Below, in pieces: positions 18,951 to 28,625 of a DNA stretch of 64,000 bases (its first letter is position 1; the number at the start of each line of letters is the position of its first letter). A program made the position numbers and the translations under genes. Below the pieces are notes generated by a model. The model had not been told where the DNA came from. It ran no database searches and saw only the letters and a list, made by a program, of their open reading frames with translations. The stretch is from Bacteroides sp. Lineage in GTDB: Bacteria > Bacteroidota > Bacteroidia > Bacteroidales > Bacteroidaceae. The stretch lies in contig JALCME010000001.1 in NCBI GenBank assembly GCA_022648295.1, positions 186,001 to 250,000 on the forward strand, in the 5' to 3' direction.

Positions 18951-21479
18951 TTATTTGCCAAGTTCCAAACATCCCATAATAAAAGGACCGGTAGCCTTTG
19001 CATCGTTGTCACGTATCTTTTCACCAATATAATATTCAAAACTACCATCACGATAGGGTGTTCCTCCCAGCCCGCCAACTTGACAACAACGGGTAAGTGT
19101 TAATGTTCCATCCTGTTTTTCAACCAAAAGCTTGTTTTTCAACCCGTCAAAAGCTATTTCCGCTACTTCCCGGTATTTCGGGTCAATATACCCCTTATTC
19201 ACAGCTTTGGCATAAGCATACATGAGCTGGGACGTTACTGATGCTTCAGGAAAGTTTCCCTTACGCTTAGGCTGGTCAATGACCTGATACCACAATCCGT
19301 TCCGATCCTGATACTTTGGTAATACTTCAGCCAGCCCTTGTATCCAGCCTACTATTTTAGCATGACCAGGATGCGTCTCGGGAATAAAATCCAATGCATC
19401 CACCATTGCCATAAACCACCAACCTATACTGCGTCCCCAGAAATTAGGTGAATGCCCCGTCACCGGATCAGCCCAGCGTTGGCTTTTACTTTCATCCCAG
19501 GCATGATAGTACAGGCCCGTTTTAGCATCATAAGTATGTTCCTGACAAATAGTAAATTGTTTCACAGCTTCGTCAATCCATTGCGGTTGATTAAATTCAG
19601 CTCCATATTGAGCCAAAAAAGGAGATGCCATATATAATCCATCGAGCCAGATTTGATGCTGATAAACCAACTTATGCCAATATCCACCTTCCAATGTACG
19701 AGGTTGACGCTTCATCTGGTTAATCAAAACGTCCATCGCCATTTTATATTTCTTCTTGCCTGTTTCCTTATACAAGTCAAACAGCACTTTTCCTGAATTC
19801 ACAAAATCAATATTATAAGCAGCCAAATCATATAAGTAGATCTCTCCTTTATCATTAATCAACGAATCCGCCCATTTTTCCACATAATTAAAATAACGTT
19901 GTTCACCTGTTTTTTTCCACATTTTCAGCATCGCACAGCAACCAACTCCCTGTGAATATCCAAAAAACAATCGCTTGCCGTGATCCAACTGATAGGCCTT
20001 CGGGAAACGGATCATCTCCGAATCGGCAAACCAGCGCGCATACGAATCTTCCGGCCAGTTATCCGTGCGGAACGGAACTGCCGGGAATCCAGCTTTATTG
20101 TATAAATTTACACTAAAGAAATTACAGTAGGCAAAGCGTACTGCAACCGGATGACCAACCTGTGGAGCCGAAATCTCCAACTTGTCACCGTCAATCATTG
20201 CTGTAGCCGGATAAAAACGACGATCCTCACCTGCTACAATAAAGCCCTTCACCGGACTACCATCAGGTGTGCTCAGACCACCATTTGCATATTTAAAGCT
20301 CAAGATTGCCTTATTTTCTTTCACTTGCATGGATTGAAACAACGGACCGGAATAAGGTACATCCTTGTCGTATTGTTTGGCCAATGCCCAGACCGCCAGT
20401 CTTTCCCCTGCCACTAATTTATTACGGGGATGAATGTCCAATGAATCGGCTGCATCTGTAACCACTGCCATACCTATATTCTTCAATCCGCTTTGCCATA
20501 CTTTGAGCTGTGCTTCGCGTATGCCAGCCGGTTGCTGATATTGCGGAGCAATCTGCATAAAATAAAAAGGCATATCCGCTTGCTTCCACTCCTTACGCCA
20601 GCTATTAATTAAGTTGGTAAACACCTGCTGGTATTTTTCATATCGAATGGCATTTGATTCTCCCTGATACCAAATATTACCTTTTACGGTATATCCTAAA
20701 ATGGGATGTATCATCCCGTTCCACAGGGTGGAAGGTACTTTTGGTTTATCTTTCGAACGCTTTATATTTTCTTTTGCAAAATCTTTCAGCACATCGGCAT
20801 ACAAAGGATTATATTTCATTACATCCATCTTAGTCCACGATTCGGCATGCGTTCCACCCCAAGTAGACTGAATCAATCCAATTGGTGAGTGTAGCTCCTT
20901 ATATAATTTACGACCGAATACAAATCCAATAGCTGAGAAATCATATAAGTTCTTGGGATTGCAAACCATCCACTTTCCCTGGCAATCATCCAGCTCGCCG
21001 TCATCAGCCAGCTGATGTTCAACATGAAATAAACGTATTTCGGGATAATCGGCATCTTTCATCTCTTCTTTTTCATCAATCATCCCGGTCATCCACTTCA
21101 TATCCGAATGATGAGCTACAGGAAATTCCATATTACTTTGTCCAGTACAAAGCCATACCTCACCTATCAGGACATTGTGGATCACAAGGGTATTCTCCCC
21201 CTTAATCGTAATGGACTGATTCACTTGCTTTTCCGGTGTCTTTAATTTCAGTTTCCACTTCCCATTAGGCGCAGTCTTAGTTGTCACAGATTTATCCGTC
21301 CATGAAGCTTTCACTGATACCACCTCACCGGGATTGCCCTTTCCCCACACATTGACTTGCGTAGATTGTTGCAACACCATGTTATCCGAAAAGATAGCAG
21401 GAAGAGTAACTTTAGCTTCCACAAACGAGGTAACTACACTAAGTAAAAAGAAAAAAGAAAATCCGATAAGCTTCTTCAT
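18951..21479 (-). CDS. Two-domain enzyme: SGNH acetylesterase fused to GH105 hydrolase
   Basis: An 842-residue secreted protein (signal peptide about 1-22). Residues 24-470 are a sialate-O-acetylesterase-type SGNH hydrolase with catalytic S115 in GEVWLCTGQSNMEF, the block WYQGESNA near 270, and the Asp/His pair in DSLDIHPRN (D348, H350). Residues 478-842 are a complete GH105 domain with probable catalytic D612 in HQIWLDGLYM, followed by YYHAWDESKSQRW and FWGRSIGWWFMAMVDAL. One polypeptide could thus remove acetyl groups from galacturonate and hydrolyse the unsaturated uronate. It is the first gene of the rhamnose operon and lies directly behind a promoter. The frame is continuous through the linker, so this is a real fusion in this sequence. 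Confidence 0.9.
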   Translation of the reverse strand: MKKLIGFSFFFLLSVVTSFVEAKVTLPAIFSDNMVLQQSTQVNVWGKGNPGEVVSVKASWTDKSVTTKTAPNGKWKLKLKTPEKQVNQSITIKGENTLVIHNVLIGEVWLCTGQSNMEFPVAHHSDMKWMTGMIDEKEEMKDADYPEIRLFHVEHQLADDGELDDCQGKWMVCNPKNLYDFSAIGFVFGRKLYKELHSPIGLIQSTWGGTHAESWTKMDVMKYNPLYADVLKDFAKENIKRSKDKPKVPSTLWNGMIHPILGYTVKGNIWYQGESNAIRYEKYQQVFTNLINSWRKEWKQADMPFYFMQIAPQYQQPAGIREAQLKVWQSGLKNIGMAVVTDAADSLDIHPRNKLVAGERLAVWALAKQYDKDVPYSGPLFQSMQVKENKAILSFKYANGGLSTPDGSPVKGFIVAGEDRRFYPATAMIDGDKLEISAPQVGHPVAVRFAYCNFFSVNLYNKAGFPAVPFRTDNWPEDSYARWFADSEMIRFPKAYQLDHGKRLFFGYSQGVGCCAMLKMWKKTGEQRYFNYVEKWADSLINDKGEIYLYDLAAYNIDFVNSGKVLFDLYKETGKKKYKMAMDVLINQMKRQPRTLEGGYWHKLVYQHQIWLDGLYMASPFLAQYGAEFNQPQWIDEAVKQFTICQEHTYDAKTGLYYHAWDESKSQRWADPVTGHSPNFWGRSIGWWFMAMVDALDFIPETHPGHAKIVGWIQGLAEVLPKYQDRNGLWYQVIDQPKRKGNFPEASVTSQLMYAYAKAVNKGYIDPKYREVAEIAFDGLKNKLLVEKQDGTLTLTRCCQVGGLGGTPYRDGSFEYYIGEKIRDNDAKATGPFIMGCLELGK

Positions 21480-21552
21480 GTGCTTTCAATAGTTTTATAA
21501 ATTAACCGAAAGAACGAACATAATTTCTTAATCAAGCAAGAGATTATTTCGC

Positions 21553-21567
21553 TACATTGCAAATGTA
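21553..21567 (-). promoter_or_regulatory. Rhamnose operon promoter with overlapping inverted repeat
   Basis: The minus strand reads TACATTTG at 21560-21567, an exact TAnnTTTG -7 box, about 80 bp upstream of the first gene. The same bases are part of a perfect inverted repeat TACATT-gca-AATGTA (21553-21567), which could be an operator for a regulator such as the AraC protein encoded downstream. Confidence 0.6.
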
Positions 21568-21635
21568 AGCAGTTTCTCTTATATTTCTTCTTTCCTTTTT
21601 GGCGGTTCTCTTATTGTTTTTGGCTTAAACCGATC

Positions 21636-21745
21636 AGATAGTCTGTTTGAAGCTAACAAACCATCTACTGAAGGCTAACAGACCATCTATTGACCCCTAA
21701 GAGACCGTTTGTCACCACCTGACAGACAGTCTGTTTTGAATAAAA
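21636..21745. repeat. Five degenerate 22-bp tandem repeats
   Basis: Units begin at 21636, 21658, 21680, 21702 and 21724. Each starts AGAYM/AAACC-like and most end in CTAAC, CTAAG or CTGAC; for example unit 3 starts AGACCATCTATTGA and unit 4 AGACCGTTTGTCA. The 22-bp period is not a multiple of three, so the array is unlikely to be coding. Unit 5 contains the perfect palindrome ACAGAC-A-GTCTGT at 21722-21734. It lies upstream of the divergent rhamnose and dxs promoters. Function unknown. Confidence 0.8.
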
Positions 21746-21867
21746 TTCATCACTCTTGACTTTTATATAGCGATGAGATAACTCGTTCAAAAGAACAGCA
21801 ATCACGTTTAAAGTTGAAATGAGCTATATATATTATTTAATATATATTTCTTTTATTAATTATGTCG

Positions 21868-21963
21868 CGTCCATTTTTCGTCCATTTTCCCGTCCTCTTA
21901 TGCCAATAACCATTTGATAATTAACTGATTACCCCGTCCAAAAAACCGTCCATTTTTCGTCCA
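21868..21963. repeat. Clustered CGTCC direct repeats including an exact 17-bp pair
   Basis: The 17-mer CGTCCATTTTTCGTCCA occurs at 21868-21884 and again at 21947-21963. Further CGTCC copies lie near 21891 and 21935. Within each cluster CGTCC recurs every 11-13 bp, about one helical turn, on the same face of the DNA. The arrays lie about 100-190 bp upstream of the dxs -7 box. This looks like a multi-site protein-binding region; no binding protein can be named. Confidence 0.75.
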
Positions 21964-22061
21964 CAGAAAAAACGAATAAACATATTGAACTATTTTATAA
22001 AAAGATCAACTAATATGAACCCAAGTGAACAAGGCGATTTTAAAAACATCTTTGTCCTTAG

Positions 22062-22069
22062 TATCTTTG
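22062..22069 (+). promoter_or_regulatory. Bacteroides -7 box upstream of dxs
   Basis: TATCTTTG matches TAnnTTTG exactly. A near-duplicate ATCTTTG lies at 22048-22054. Transcription would start near 22076, giving a leader of about 135 nt to the dxs start chosen here. Confidence 0.6.
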
Positions 22070-22210
22070 TTATATATTAAACTTTAATCAAGAAATATGC
22101 AATCTATTACCATCAAGATGCAAACCAGAAGCAATATCAAAAAAACAAATAAATGCATAAGCATCTGGTTTCTTTTATTACTTTTGTATTCCGTAATTGT
22201 CACAACAGAG

Positions 22211-24109
22211 ATGAAACCAGAAATAGCCACATATAACTTACTGAATTCCATTGCATATCCCGAAGATCTACGACAGCTGGCTGTAGAACAGCTACCGGAA
22301 GTTTGCAAAGAATTACGGCAAGACATCATCAAAGAACTTTCATGCAACCCGGGACACTTTGCCTCCAGTTTAGGTACAGTAGAGTTGACCGTTGCCCTGC
22401 ATTATGTATTCAACACACCTTACGACCGCATTGTATGGGATGTAGGGCATCAAGCGTACGGACATAAAATTATCACAGGCCGCCGTGAGGTTTTTTCCAC
22501 CAACAGAAAATTCAAAGGTATCCGCCCTTTCCCTTCACCCGATGAAAGCGAGTATGACACCTTCAGTTGCGGACATGCTTCCAACTCCATATCAGCAGCG
22601 TTGGGCATGGCAGTAGCCGCAGCAGAAAAAGGAGAAAAGAACCGCCATGTAGTGGCTATTATCGGCGACGGCTCCATGAGCGGAGGATTGGCATTCGAAG
22701 GATTGAACAATGCTTCTTCAATGCCTAACAATTTACTCATCATCCTCAACGACAATAATATGTCTATAGATCGAAGCGTGGGTGGGATGAAACAGTATCT
22801 ATTCAATATGACTACATCCAACCGCTACAACCAGCTACGCTTCAAAGCCTCCAGGATGTTGTTCAAAATGGGAGTTCTTAACGAAGAACGGCGTAAAGCA
22901 CTTATTCGTTTTTCCAACAGTGTTAAATCCATGGCCGCACAACAGCAAAATATCTTCGAAGGAATGAATATCCGCTACTTCGGTCCCATAGATGGACATA
23001 ATGTTCAGAATTTAGCCCGGATCCTGAAAGATATCAAAGATATGCAGGGACCTAAAATATTACATCTGCACACCATTAAGGGTAAAGGGTTCGGGCCCGC
23101 TGAAAAAGACGCAGCCCTATGGCACGCTCCCGGCAAATTCAATCCCGAAACAGGTAAACGCTACGTAGCCAATACTCAAAACCTGCCTCCACTCTTCCAA
23201 GATGTATTTGGAGAAACGTTGGTGGAACTTGCCAAGCAGAACCCACGCATTGTCGGTATTACCCCGGCCATGCCCACCGGCTGCTCTATGAACAAACTAA
23301 TGGCGGCAATGCCTGAACGGGCTTTTGATGTCGGTATAGCCGAAGGACATGCAGCCACCTTCTCAGGCGGAATGGCAAAAGAAGGACTACAGCCTTTCTG
23401 TAACATTTACTCTTCGTTTATGCAGCGCGCATACGATAACGTAATCCATGATATTGCCATACTCCGGTTGCCTGTGGTGCTCTGTCTTGATCGTTCCGGA
23501 TTGGTAGGAGAAGACGGACCGACGCACCATGGGGTATTTGATCTGGCCTATTTCCGCCCTATTCCCAATCTGACCATTTCTTCACCCATGAATGAACATG
23601 AATTACGCCGACTGATGTATACCGCCCAACTTCCGGATAAAGGTCCTTTTGTAATCCGGTATCCTCGCGGTCGTGGTGCATTAGTGGATTGGAAATGTCC
23701 GTTACAAGAAATACCCGTAGGGAAAGGACGAAAGCTCAAAGAAGGTAAAGACATGGCCGTCATCACGCTTGGTCCTATAGGCAACACAGCAGCACGTGCC
23801 ATTGAACGGGCGGAAGCAGAGAAAGGGCTCTCAATTGCGCATTATGACTTGCGCTTTCTTAAACCACTGGATGAAGAAATGTTGAGTGAGATAGGAAGCG
23901 CATTCTCCCATATCATTACCGTAGAAGACGGAGTACGAAAAGGAGGTATGGGTAGTGCCATTTTGGAATTTATGGCAGATAACGGTTACACTCCCCGAAT
24001 AACACGTATCGGAGTTCCCGATCTATTTGTAGAACATGGAACAATACCCGAACTACACCACTTATGTGGTATGGATGAAGAAGGAATCTATAATCAACTT
24101 ATAAAGTGA
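22211..24109 (+). CDS. dxs: 1-deoxy-D-xylulose-5-phosphate synthase
   Basis: A 632-residue thiamine-diphosphate enzyme that joins pyruvate and glyceraldehyde-3-phosphate in the first step of the MEP isoprenoid pathway. Visible family blocks are [36 protein letters not shown], the ThDP motif [17 protein letters not shown]...[16 protein letters not shown], and the transketolase C-terminal region [18 protein letters not shown]. The start at 22211 ([12 protein letters not shown]) fits the family N-terminus. The frame stays open back to an ATG at 22097, adding 38 residues with a hydrophobic stretch; that extension is not typical. It overlaps trkA by 4 bp (GTGA), so the two are translationally coupled. 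Confidence 0.96.
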   Translation: MKPEIATYNLLNSIAYPEDLRQLAVEQLPEVCKELRQDIIKELSCNPGHFASSLGTVELTVALHYVFNTPYDRIVWDVGHQAYGHKIITGRREVFSTNRKFKGIRPFPSPDESEYDTFSCGHASNSISAALGMAVAAAEKGEKNRHVVAIIGDGSMSGGLAFEGLNNASSMPNNLLIILNDNNMSIDRSVGGMKQYLFNMTTSNRYNQLRFKASRMLFKMGVLNEERRKALIRFSNSVKSMAAQQQNIFEGMNIRYFGPIDGHNVQNLARILKDIKDMQGPKILHLHTIKGKGFGPAEKDAALWHAPGKFNPETGKRYVANTQNLPPLFQDVFGETLVELAKQNPRIVGITPAMPTGCSMNKLMAAMPERAFDVGIAEGHAATFSGGMAKEGLQPFCNIYSSFMQRAYDNVIHDIAILRLPVVLCLDRSGLVGEDGPTHHGVFDLAYFRPIPNLTISSPMNEHELRRLMYTAQLPDKGPFVIRYPRGRGALVDWKCPLQEIPVGKGRKLKEGKDMAVITLGPIGNTAARAIERAEAEKGLSIAHYDLRFLKPLDEEMLSEIGSAFSHIITVEDGVRKGGMGSAILEFMADNGYTPRITRIGVPDLFVEHGTIPELHHLCGMDEEGIYNQLIK

Positions 24110-25446
24110 AAATTATCATCGCTGGTGCCGGAGCAGTGGGCACACACCTAGCAAAACTGTTGTCGCGCGAGAAACAAGACATCATCTTGATGGACGACAG
24201 TGAAGAGAAGCTGAGCACACTTAGCTCGAACTTTGATTTGATGACTGTTACCGCATCTCCGACTTCCATCCAGGCTCTAAAAGGAGTAGGAATTCGTGAA
24301 GCTGATCTTTTCATTGCCGTAACCCCCGATGAAAGCCGTAACATGACGGCATGTATGCTAGCAAACAACCTCGGTGCACAAAAGACTGTTGCCCGTATAG
24401 ACAATTATGAATACCTCCTACCCAAAAACAAAGAGTTCTTTCAGAAATTAGGAGTAGACTCTCTAATCTATCCGGAAATGCTGGCAGCTAAGGAAATCGT
24501 ATCTTCCATCCGGATGAGTTGGGTGCGACAGTGGTGGGAGTTCTGTGGAGGAGCCTTAATACTTATCGGTACGAAGATGAGAGAGAAAGCCGAAATACTC
24601 AATATCCCCCTCAGTCAACTTAGCGGTTCCGAAAAGCCTTATCATATTGTTGCCATTAAGCGCAACAGTGAAACTCTGATACCACGCGGAGATGATGTTA
24701 TCAAATTGAACGACATCGTCTATTTCACCACGACCCGGAAATACATCCCCTATGTCCGGAAAATAGCCGGAAAGGAAGACTATGCCGACGCCCGTAACGT
24801 AATGATTATGGGAGGAAGCCGTATAGCCGTACGCACCGCACAATATGTCCCCGACTATATGTTAGTCAAAATCATAGAGCATGACTTGAATCGTTGCAAT
24901 AAGCTGACAGAACTATTGGACGATAAAATCATGATTATCAACGGAGATGGAAGGGATATGGATTTGCTAACGGAAGAGGGCTTGAACAATACGGAAGCTT
25001 TCGTTGCCTTGACCGGAAATTCGGAAACAAATATTCTGGCCTGTCTGGCAGCCAAGCGTATGGGAGTGAACAAAACCGTAGCAGAAGTGGAAAATATCGA
25101 TTACATCACAATGGCTGATAGTCTTGACATTGGCACGGTAATCAATAAAAAGATGATTGCAGCCAGCCATATTTACCAAATGATGCTGGATGCAGACGTA
25201 AGCAATGTGAAATGCCTTACATTTGCCAATGCAGATGTTGCGGAATTTACAGTAAAAGCAGGTTCCAAGGTCACTAAACATAATGTTAAGGACCTTGGCT
25301 TACCCAAAGGAACAACTATTGGTGGATTAGTCCGTCAGGGAGAAGGTATCGTTGTAACAGGTAATACGCAGATACAGGCAGGTGACCATGTCGTTGTATT
25401 CTGTCTAAGTATGATGATTAAAAAGATTGAAAAATATTTCAATTAG
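24106..25446 (+). CDS. trkA: Trk system potassium uptake protein TrkA (NAD-binding)
   Basis: A 446-residue cytosolic regulator of potassium uptake with two repeats of RCK-N/RCK-C. The first nucleotide-binding fold begins at the start ([35 protein letters not shown]) and the second near residue 229 ([17 protein letters not shown]). RCK-C parts contain [22 protein letters not shown] and the C-terminal [16 protein letters not shown]. Translation starts at GTG 24106, overlapping the dxs stop. TrkA works with the membrane subunit TrkH/KtrB; no trkH gene follows here, although a gene for it commonly does in related genomes. Confidence 0.95.
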   Translation: MKIIIAGAGAVGTHLAKLLSREKQDIILMDDSEEKLSTLSSNFDLMTVTASPTSIQALKGVGIREADLFIAVTPDESRNMTACMLANNLGAQKTVARIDNYEYLLPKNKEFFQKLGVDSLIYPEMLAAKEIVSSIRMSWVRQWWEFCGGALILIGTKMREKAEILNIPLSQLSGSEKPYHIVAIKRNSETLIPRGDDVIKLNDIVYFTTTRKYIPYVRKIAGKEDYADARNVMIMGGSRIAVRTAQYVPDYMLVKIIEHDLNRCNKLTELLDDKIMIINGDGRDMDLLTEEGLNNTEAFVALTGNSETNILACLAAKRMGVNKTVAEVENIDYITMADSLDIGTVINKKMIAASHIYQMMLDADVSNVKCLTFANADVAEFTVKAGSKVTKHNVKDLGLPKGTTIGGLVRQGEGIVVTGNTQIQAGDHVVVFCLSMMIKKIEKYFN

Positions 25447-25565
25447 ATATTCTTTACAGCATATTATCACTTTACAAAGCACCCCCCTTATTTGATTTAG
25501 GATAAAAAGTGCTAAAAAATCCAATTTTTGCCATCTCTATATAGCAAAAGAAACAATACTTGTTA

Positions 25566-25573
25566 TATCTTTG
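25566..25573 (+). promoter_or_regulatory. Bacteroides -7 box upstream of ORF 25601 and nuo
   Basis: TATCTTTG matches TAnnTTTG exactly, 28 bp upstream of the small ORF at 25601. No equally good box was found between 25601 and nuoA, so this may be the promoter of the whole nuo operon. Confidence 0.6.
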
Positions 25574-25600
25574 CGCCCGGAATAAAGAAAAAGTTGCTAT

Positions 25601-25978
25601 ATGAAACAATATATGAGATATTGCATAATAACTTTCTTGGCCATCTTACTATACAATGGTACGATACAAGGAGCAGACAGCTTCTGTTCCTCAAGAAGCG
25701 CTAAAGCAACATCTTGTTTTATTTCGCAGGCACTAACAACACAGCAAACTATTCGTAATTTTTACAATCGCCTTGCAGACTTATCTTTATATATGGATTG
25801 CGTGGATAGTTCCACACACGTTCCAGTAGATAAAGGTATATCATTATTAACAGATTATTTTGGAATACAGGGAGCAAACGACAGTTTGAAACCCGAATCC
25901 CTATTAAATGTCCAATTACACTTAACAAGTGACTCACTAAAGTATTATATCTTTGGGCTAAGAAAGATAGTTATTTAG
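25601..25978 (+). CDS. Small secreted protein of unknown function, probably frameshifted
   Basis: A 125-codon ORF with a signal peptide (MKQYMRYCIITFLAILLYNGTIQGA) and no recognised domain. The frame ends at TAG 25976. Coherent protein-like sequence continues in the -1 frame from about 25960 (KKDSYLDLYGQISPAEIPI) and then back in the original frame from about 26012 to a TAA at 26087 (YIDGADIGNYIPSFDVV). This suggests two compensating indels in a once longer protein of about 160 residues, or simply chance. It lies between trkA and nuoA and directly behind a promoter, so it may be the first cistron of the nuo transcript. Function not known. Confidence 0.5.
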   Translation: MKQYMRYCIITFLAILLYNGTIQGADSFCSSRSAKATSCFISQALTTQQTIRNFYNRLADLSLYMDCVDSSTHVPVDKGISLLTDYFGIQGANDSLKPESLLNVQLHLTSDSLKYYIFGLRKIVI

Positions 25979-26100
25979 ATCTATACGGGCAGATAAGCCC
26001 CGCTGAAATACCTATATATTGATGGGGCAGACATCGGGAATTATATTCCTTCATTTGATGTAGTGACCTTTATCATTCTACTCTACTAATTATTAGATTT

Positions 26101-26451
26101 ATGAATTTTACATTATTAGTCGTTGTCTTATTGACGGCAATTGCTTTCGTAGGTATCGTCATCGCTTTATCCAAAGCGATATCACCTCGTTCATACAATC
26201 CCCAAAAGATGGAAGCTTACGAGTGCGGCGTTCCGACACGTGGCAAATCGTGGATGCAATTCCGCGTAGGTTACTACTTGTTTGCCATTCTGTTCCTCAT
26301 GTTCGATGTGGAAACCGTATTTCTATTTCCATGGGCGGTTATAGCGCGTGAACAAGGAGTATCGGGATTCTTCAGCATTTTATTTTTTCTAATAATCTTA
26401 GTTTTAGGACTAGCCTATGCATGGCGGAAAGGAGCACTGGAATGGAAATAA
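26101..26451 (+). CDS. nuoA: NADH-quinone oxidoreductase subunit A
   Basis: A 116-residue membrane subunit of complex I with three transmembrane segments. The conserved loop [48 protein letters not shown] is diagnostic (cysteine in ECG, acidic FDVE). First gene of the ten-gene nuo operon; its stop overlaps the nuoB start by 10 bp. Confidence 0.96.
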   Translation: MNFTLLVVVLLTAIAFVGIVIALSKAISPRSYNPQKMEAYECGVPTRGKSWMQFRVGYYLFAILFLMFDVETVFLFPWAVIAREQGVSGFFSILFFLIILVLGLAYAWRKGALEWK

Positions 26452-27029
26452 AGAAAAAACCAAAAATAAAATCCATACCGTATGAAGAATTTACGGATAA
26501 TGAGACTTTGGAGAAACTCGTCAAAGAACTTAATGCAGGGGGAGCCAATGTGGCTCTCGGCGTTTTGGACGATTTCATCAATTGGGGGCGCAGCAATTCA
26601 CTGTGGCCGCTTACTTTTGCAACCAGTTGTTGCGGTATCGAATTCATGGCGCTGGGTGCCGCACGTTACGACATGGCACGCTTCGGCTTTGAAGTAGCAC
26701 GTGCCAGTCCGCGACAAGCTGATATGATTATGGTATGCGGAACGATTACCAATAAAATGGCCCCCGTACTGAAACGCTTATATGACCAGATGGCCGACCC
26801 CAAATATGTTGTTGCGGTAGGAGGATGTGCAGTAAGCGGAGGACCATTCAAAAAATCATATCACGTAGTGAACGGTGTGGACAAGTTCCTTCCTGTGGAT
26901 GTTTATATTCCTGGATGTCCTCCACGCCCTGAAGCATTCTATTACGGCATGATGCAATTACAACGGAAAGTAAAGATAGAGAAATATTTTGGTGGTGTAA
27001 ACCGGAAAGAAAAGAAACAAGATGAATAA
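26442..27029 (+). CDS. nuoB: NADH-quinone oxidoreductase subunit B
   Basis: A 195-residue peripheral-arm subunit carrying iron-sulfur cluster N2. Cluster cysteines are visible in [19 protein letters not shown] and [13 protein letters not shown]. The ATG at 26442 is preferred over 26421 because an AGGAG-type Shine-Dalgarno (26429-26433) precedes it at good spacing; the upstream ATG would add seven residues. It overlaps nuoA by 10 bp and nuoCD by 8 bp, so translation is coupled. Confidence 0.96.
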   Translation: MEIKKKPKIKSIPYEEFTDNETLEKLVKELNAGGANVALGVLDDFINWGRSNSLWPLTFATSCCGIEFMALGAARYDMARFGFEVARASPRQADMIMVCGTITNKMAPVLKRLYDQMADPKYVVAVGGCAVSGGPFKKSYHVVNGVDKFLPVDVYIPGCPPRPEAFYYGMMQLQRKVKIEKYFGGVNRKEKKQDE

Positions 27030-28614
27030 TATACGATTTATAGCCCCTACGGATTTACACGATGAAATGCTTCGTCTTCGCCAGGAAGAGCAAATGGATT
27101 TCTTGGAGTGCCTAACCGGAATGGATTGGGGGGAACCTGATGAGAAAGATGCACCGGATACGCCACGAGGACTTGGAGTAATCTATCATCTGGAGTCAAC
27201 AGTTACCGGTAAACGTACAGTAATACGTACGGCCAGTCTCAACAGAGAACACCCTGAACTTCCAACGGTAAGTGACATTTGGAAAGCCGCCGACTTCAAT
27301 GAACGGGAAGTATATGATTACTTCGGTATTATCTTTATCGGTCATCCCGATATGCGTCGTCTCTACCTTCGTAACGACTGGGTAGGTTACCCGATGCGTA
27401 AAGATGATGATCCAGAGGAAGAGAATCCCTTGCGGATGGATAATGAAGAAACCATTGACACCACCACAGAATTGGAACTAAATCCAGATGGTACATTAAA
27501 GAATAAAGAATTAAAGCTCTTCGGAGAAGAAGAATATGTGGTCAACATCGGTCCGCAACATCCTGCAACGCATGGTGTAATGCGTTTCCGTGTATCACTG
27601 GAGGGAGAAATCATTCAAAAGATCGATGCAAACTGTGGATATATCCACCGGGGCATCGAGAAGATGTGTGAAAGTCTCACCTATCCACAGACCTTGGCAT
27701 TGACCGACCGCCTGGATTATTTGGGAGCACACCAGAACCGCCATGCCCTCTGCATGTGCGTTGAAAAGGCAATGGGAATAGAAGTCAGCGACCGCGTGAA
27801 ATACATCCGTACCATTATGGATGAATTGCAACGCATTGATTCGCACTTACTTTTCTACGCCTGCCTTGCCATGGACTTAGGCGCATTAACCGCTTTCTTC
27901 TATGGCTTCCGTGATCGTGAGAAAATCCTTGATATCTTTGAGGAAACATGTGGCGGACGACTGATTATGAACTACAACACCATAGGCGGTGTACAAGCCG
28001 ATATTCATCCCAATTTCGTAAAGAGAGTAAAAGAATTCATTCCTTACCTCCGCGGCATCATTCATGAATACCACGAAGTATTTACCGGAAACATCATCGC
28101 TCAGGAACGACTGAAAGGTGTCGGTGTACTATCCCGCGAGGATGCTATCGCTTTCGGAGCCACCGGAGGAACCGGACGGGCTTCAGGATGGGCCTGCGAT
28201 GTCCGTAAGCGAAGATCCTATGGTGTATACGACAAAGTGGACTTTAAAGAGATTGTTTATAACGAAGGCGATTCATGGGCACGTTACATGGTGCGTATGG
28301 ACGAAATCATGGAAAGCATGCGCATCATAGAGCAACTCATCGACAATATTCCCGAAGGAGCCTATCAAGAAAAGATGAAGCCTATTATCCGTGTACCGGA
28401 AGGCTGCTATTATAGTGCGGTTGAAGGCAGCCGTGGCGAATTCGGAGTATTTATAGAAAGCCACGGTGATAAAACACCGTACCGGGTGCACTTCCGTTCC
28501 ACCGGACTACCTTTGGTATCTACAGTAGACACCATTTCCCGCGGAGCAAAGATTGCTGATTTGATCGCCATTGGCGGAACATTAGATTATGTAGTACCCG
28601 ATATTGATAGATAA
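27022..28614 (+). CDS. nuoCD: NADH-quinone oxidoreductase fused subunits C and D
   Basis: A 530-residue fusion. The first 140 or so residues are NuoC (30 kDa; [44 protein letters not shown]). After a short acidic linker the NuoD part (49 kDa) begins with [17 protein letters not shown], followed by [26 protein letters not shown] and a C-terminus [13 protein letters not shown]. The NuoD half forms the quinone-binding cavity with NuoB. Fused nuoCD is known from several bacterial groups. No nuoE, nuoF or nuoG follows; nuoH begins 11 bp downstream. Confidence 0.96.
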   Translation: MNNIRFIAPTDLHDEMLRLRQEEQMDFLECLTGMDWGEPDEKDAPDTPRGLGVIYHLESTVTGKRTVIRTASLNREHPELPTVSDIWKAADFNEREVYDYFGIIFIGHPDMRRLYLRNDWVGYPMRKDDDPEEENPLRMDNEETIDTTTELELNPDGTLKNKELKLFGEEEYVVNIGPQHPATHGVMRFRVSLEGEIIQKIDANCGYIHRGIEKMCESLTYPQTLALTDRLDYLGAHQNRHALCMCVEKAMGIEVSDRVKYIRTIMDELQRIDSHLLFYACLAMDLGALTAFFYGFRDREKILDIFEETCGGRLIMNYNTIGGVQADIHPNFVKRVKEFIPYLRGIIHEYHEVFTGNIIAQERLKGVGVLSREDAIAFGATGGTGRASGWACDVRKRRSYGVYDKVDFKEIVYNEGDSWARYMVRMDEIMESMRIIEQLIDNIPEGAYQEKMKPIIRVPEGCYYSAVEGSRGEFGVFIESHGDKTPYRVHFRSTGLPLVSTVDTISRGAKIADLIAIGGTLDYVVPDIDR

Positions 28615-28625
28615 AAGAAAAGTAT

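Noticed and set aside
21636..21745. CRISPR-like array
   Set aside because: The 22-bp units abut each other without spacers and no cas genes are in the window.
22097..22210. Leader peptide controlling dxs
   Set aside because: The frame runs into dxs without a stop, so it cannot be a separate leader.
23176..23406. Antisense ORFs inside dxs and nuo genes
   Set aside because: They lie wholly within strongly conserved genes and have no start signals.
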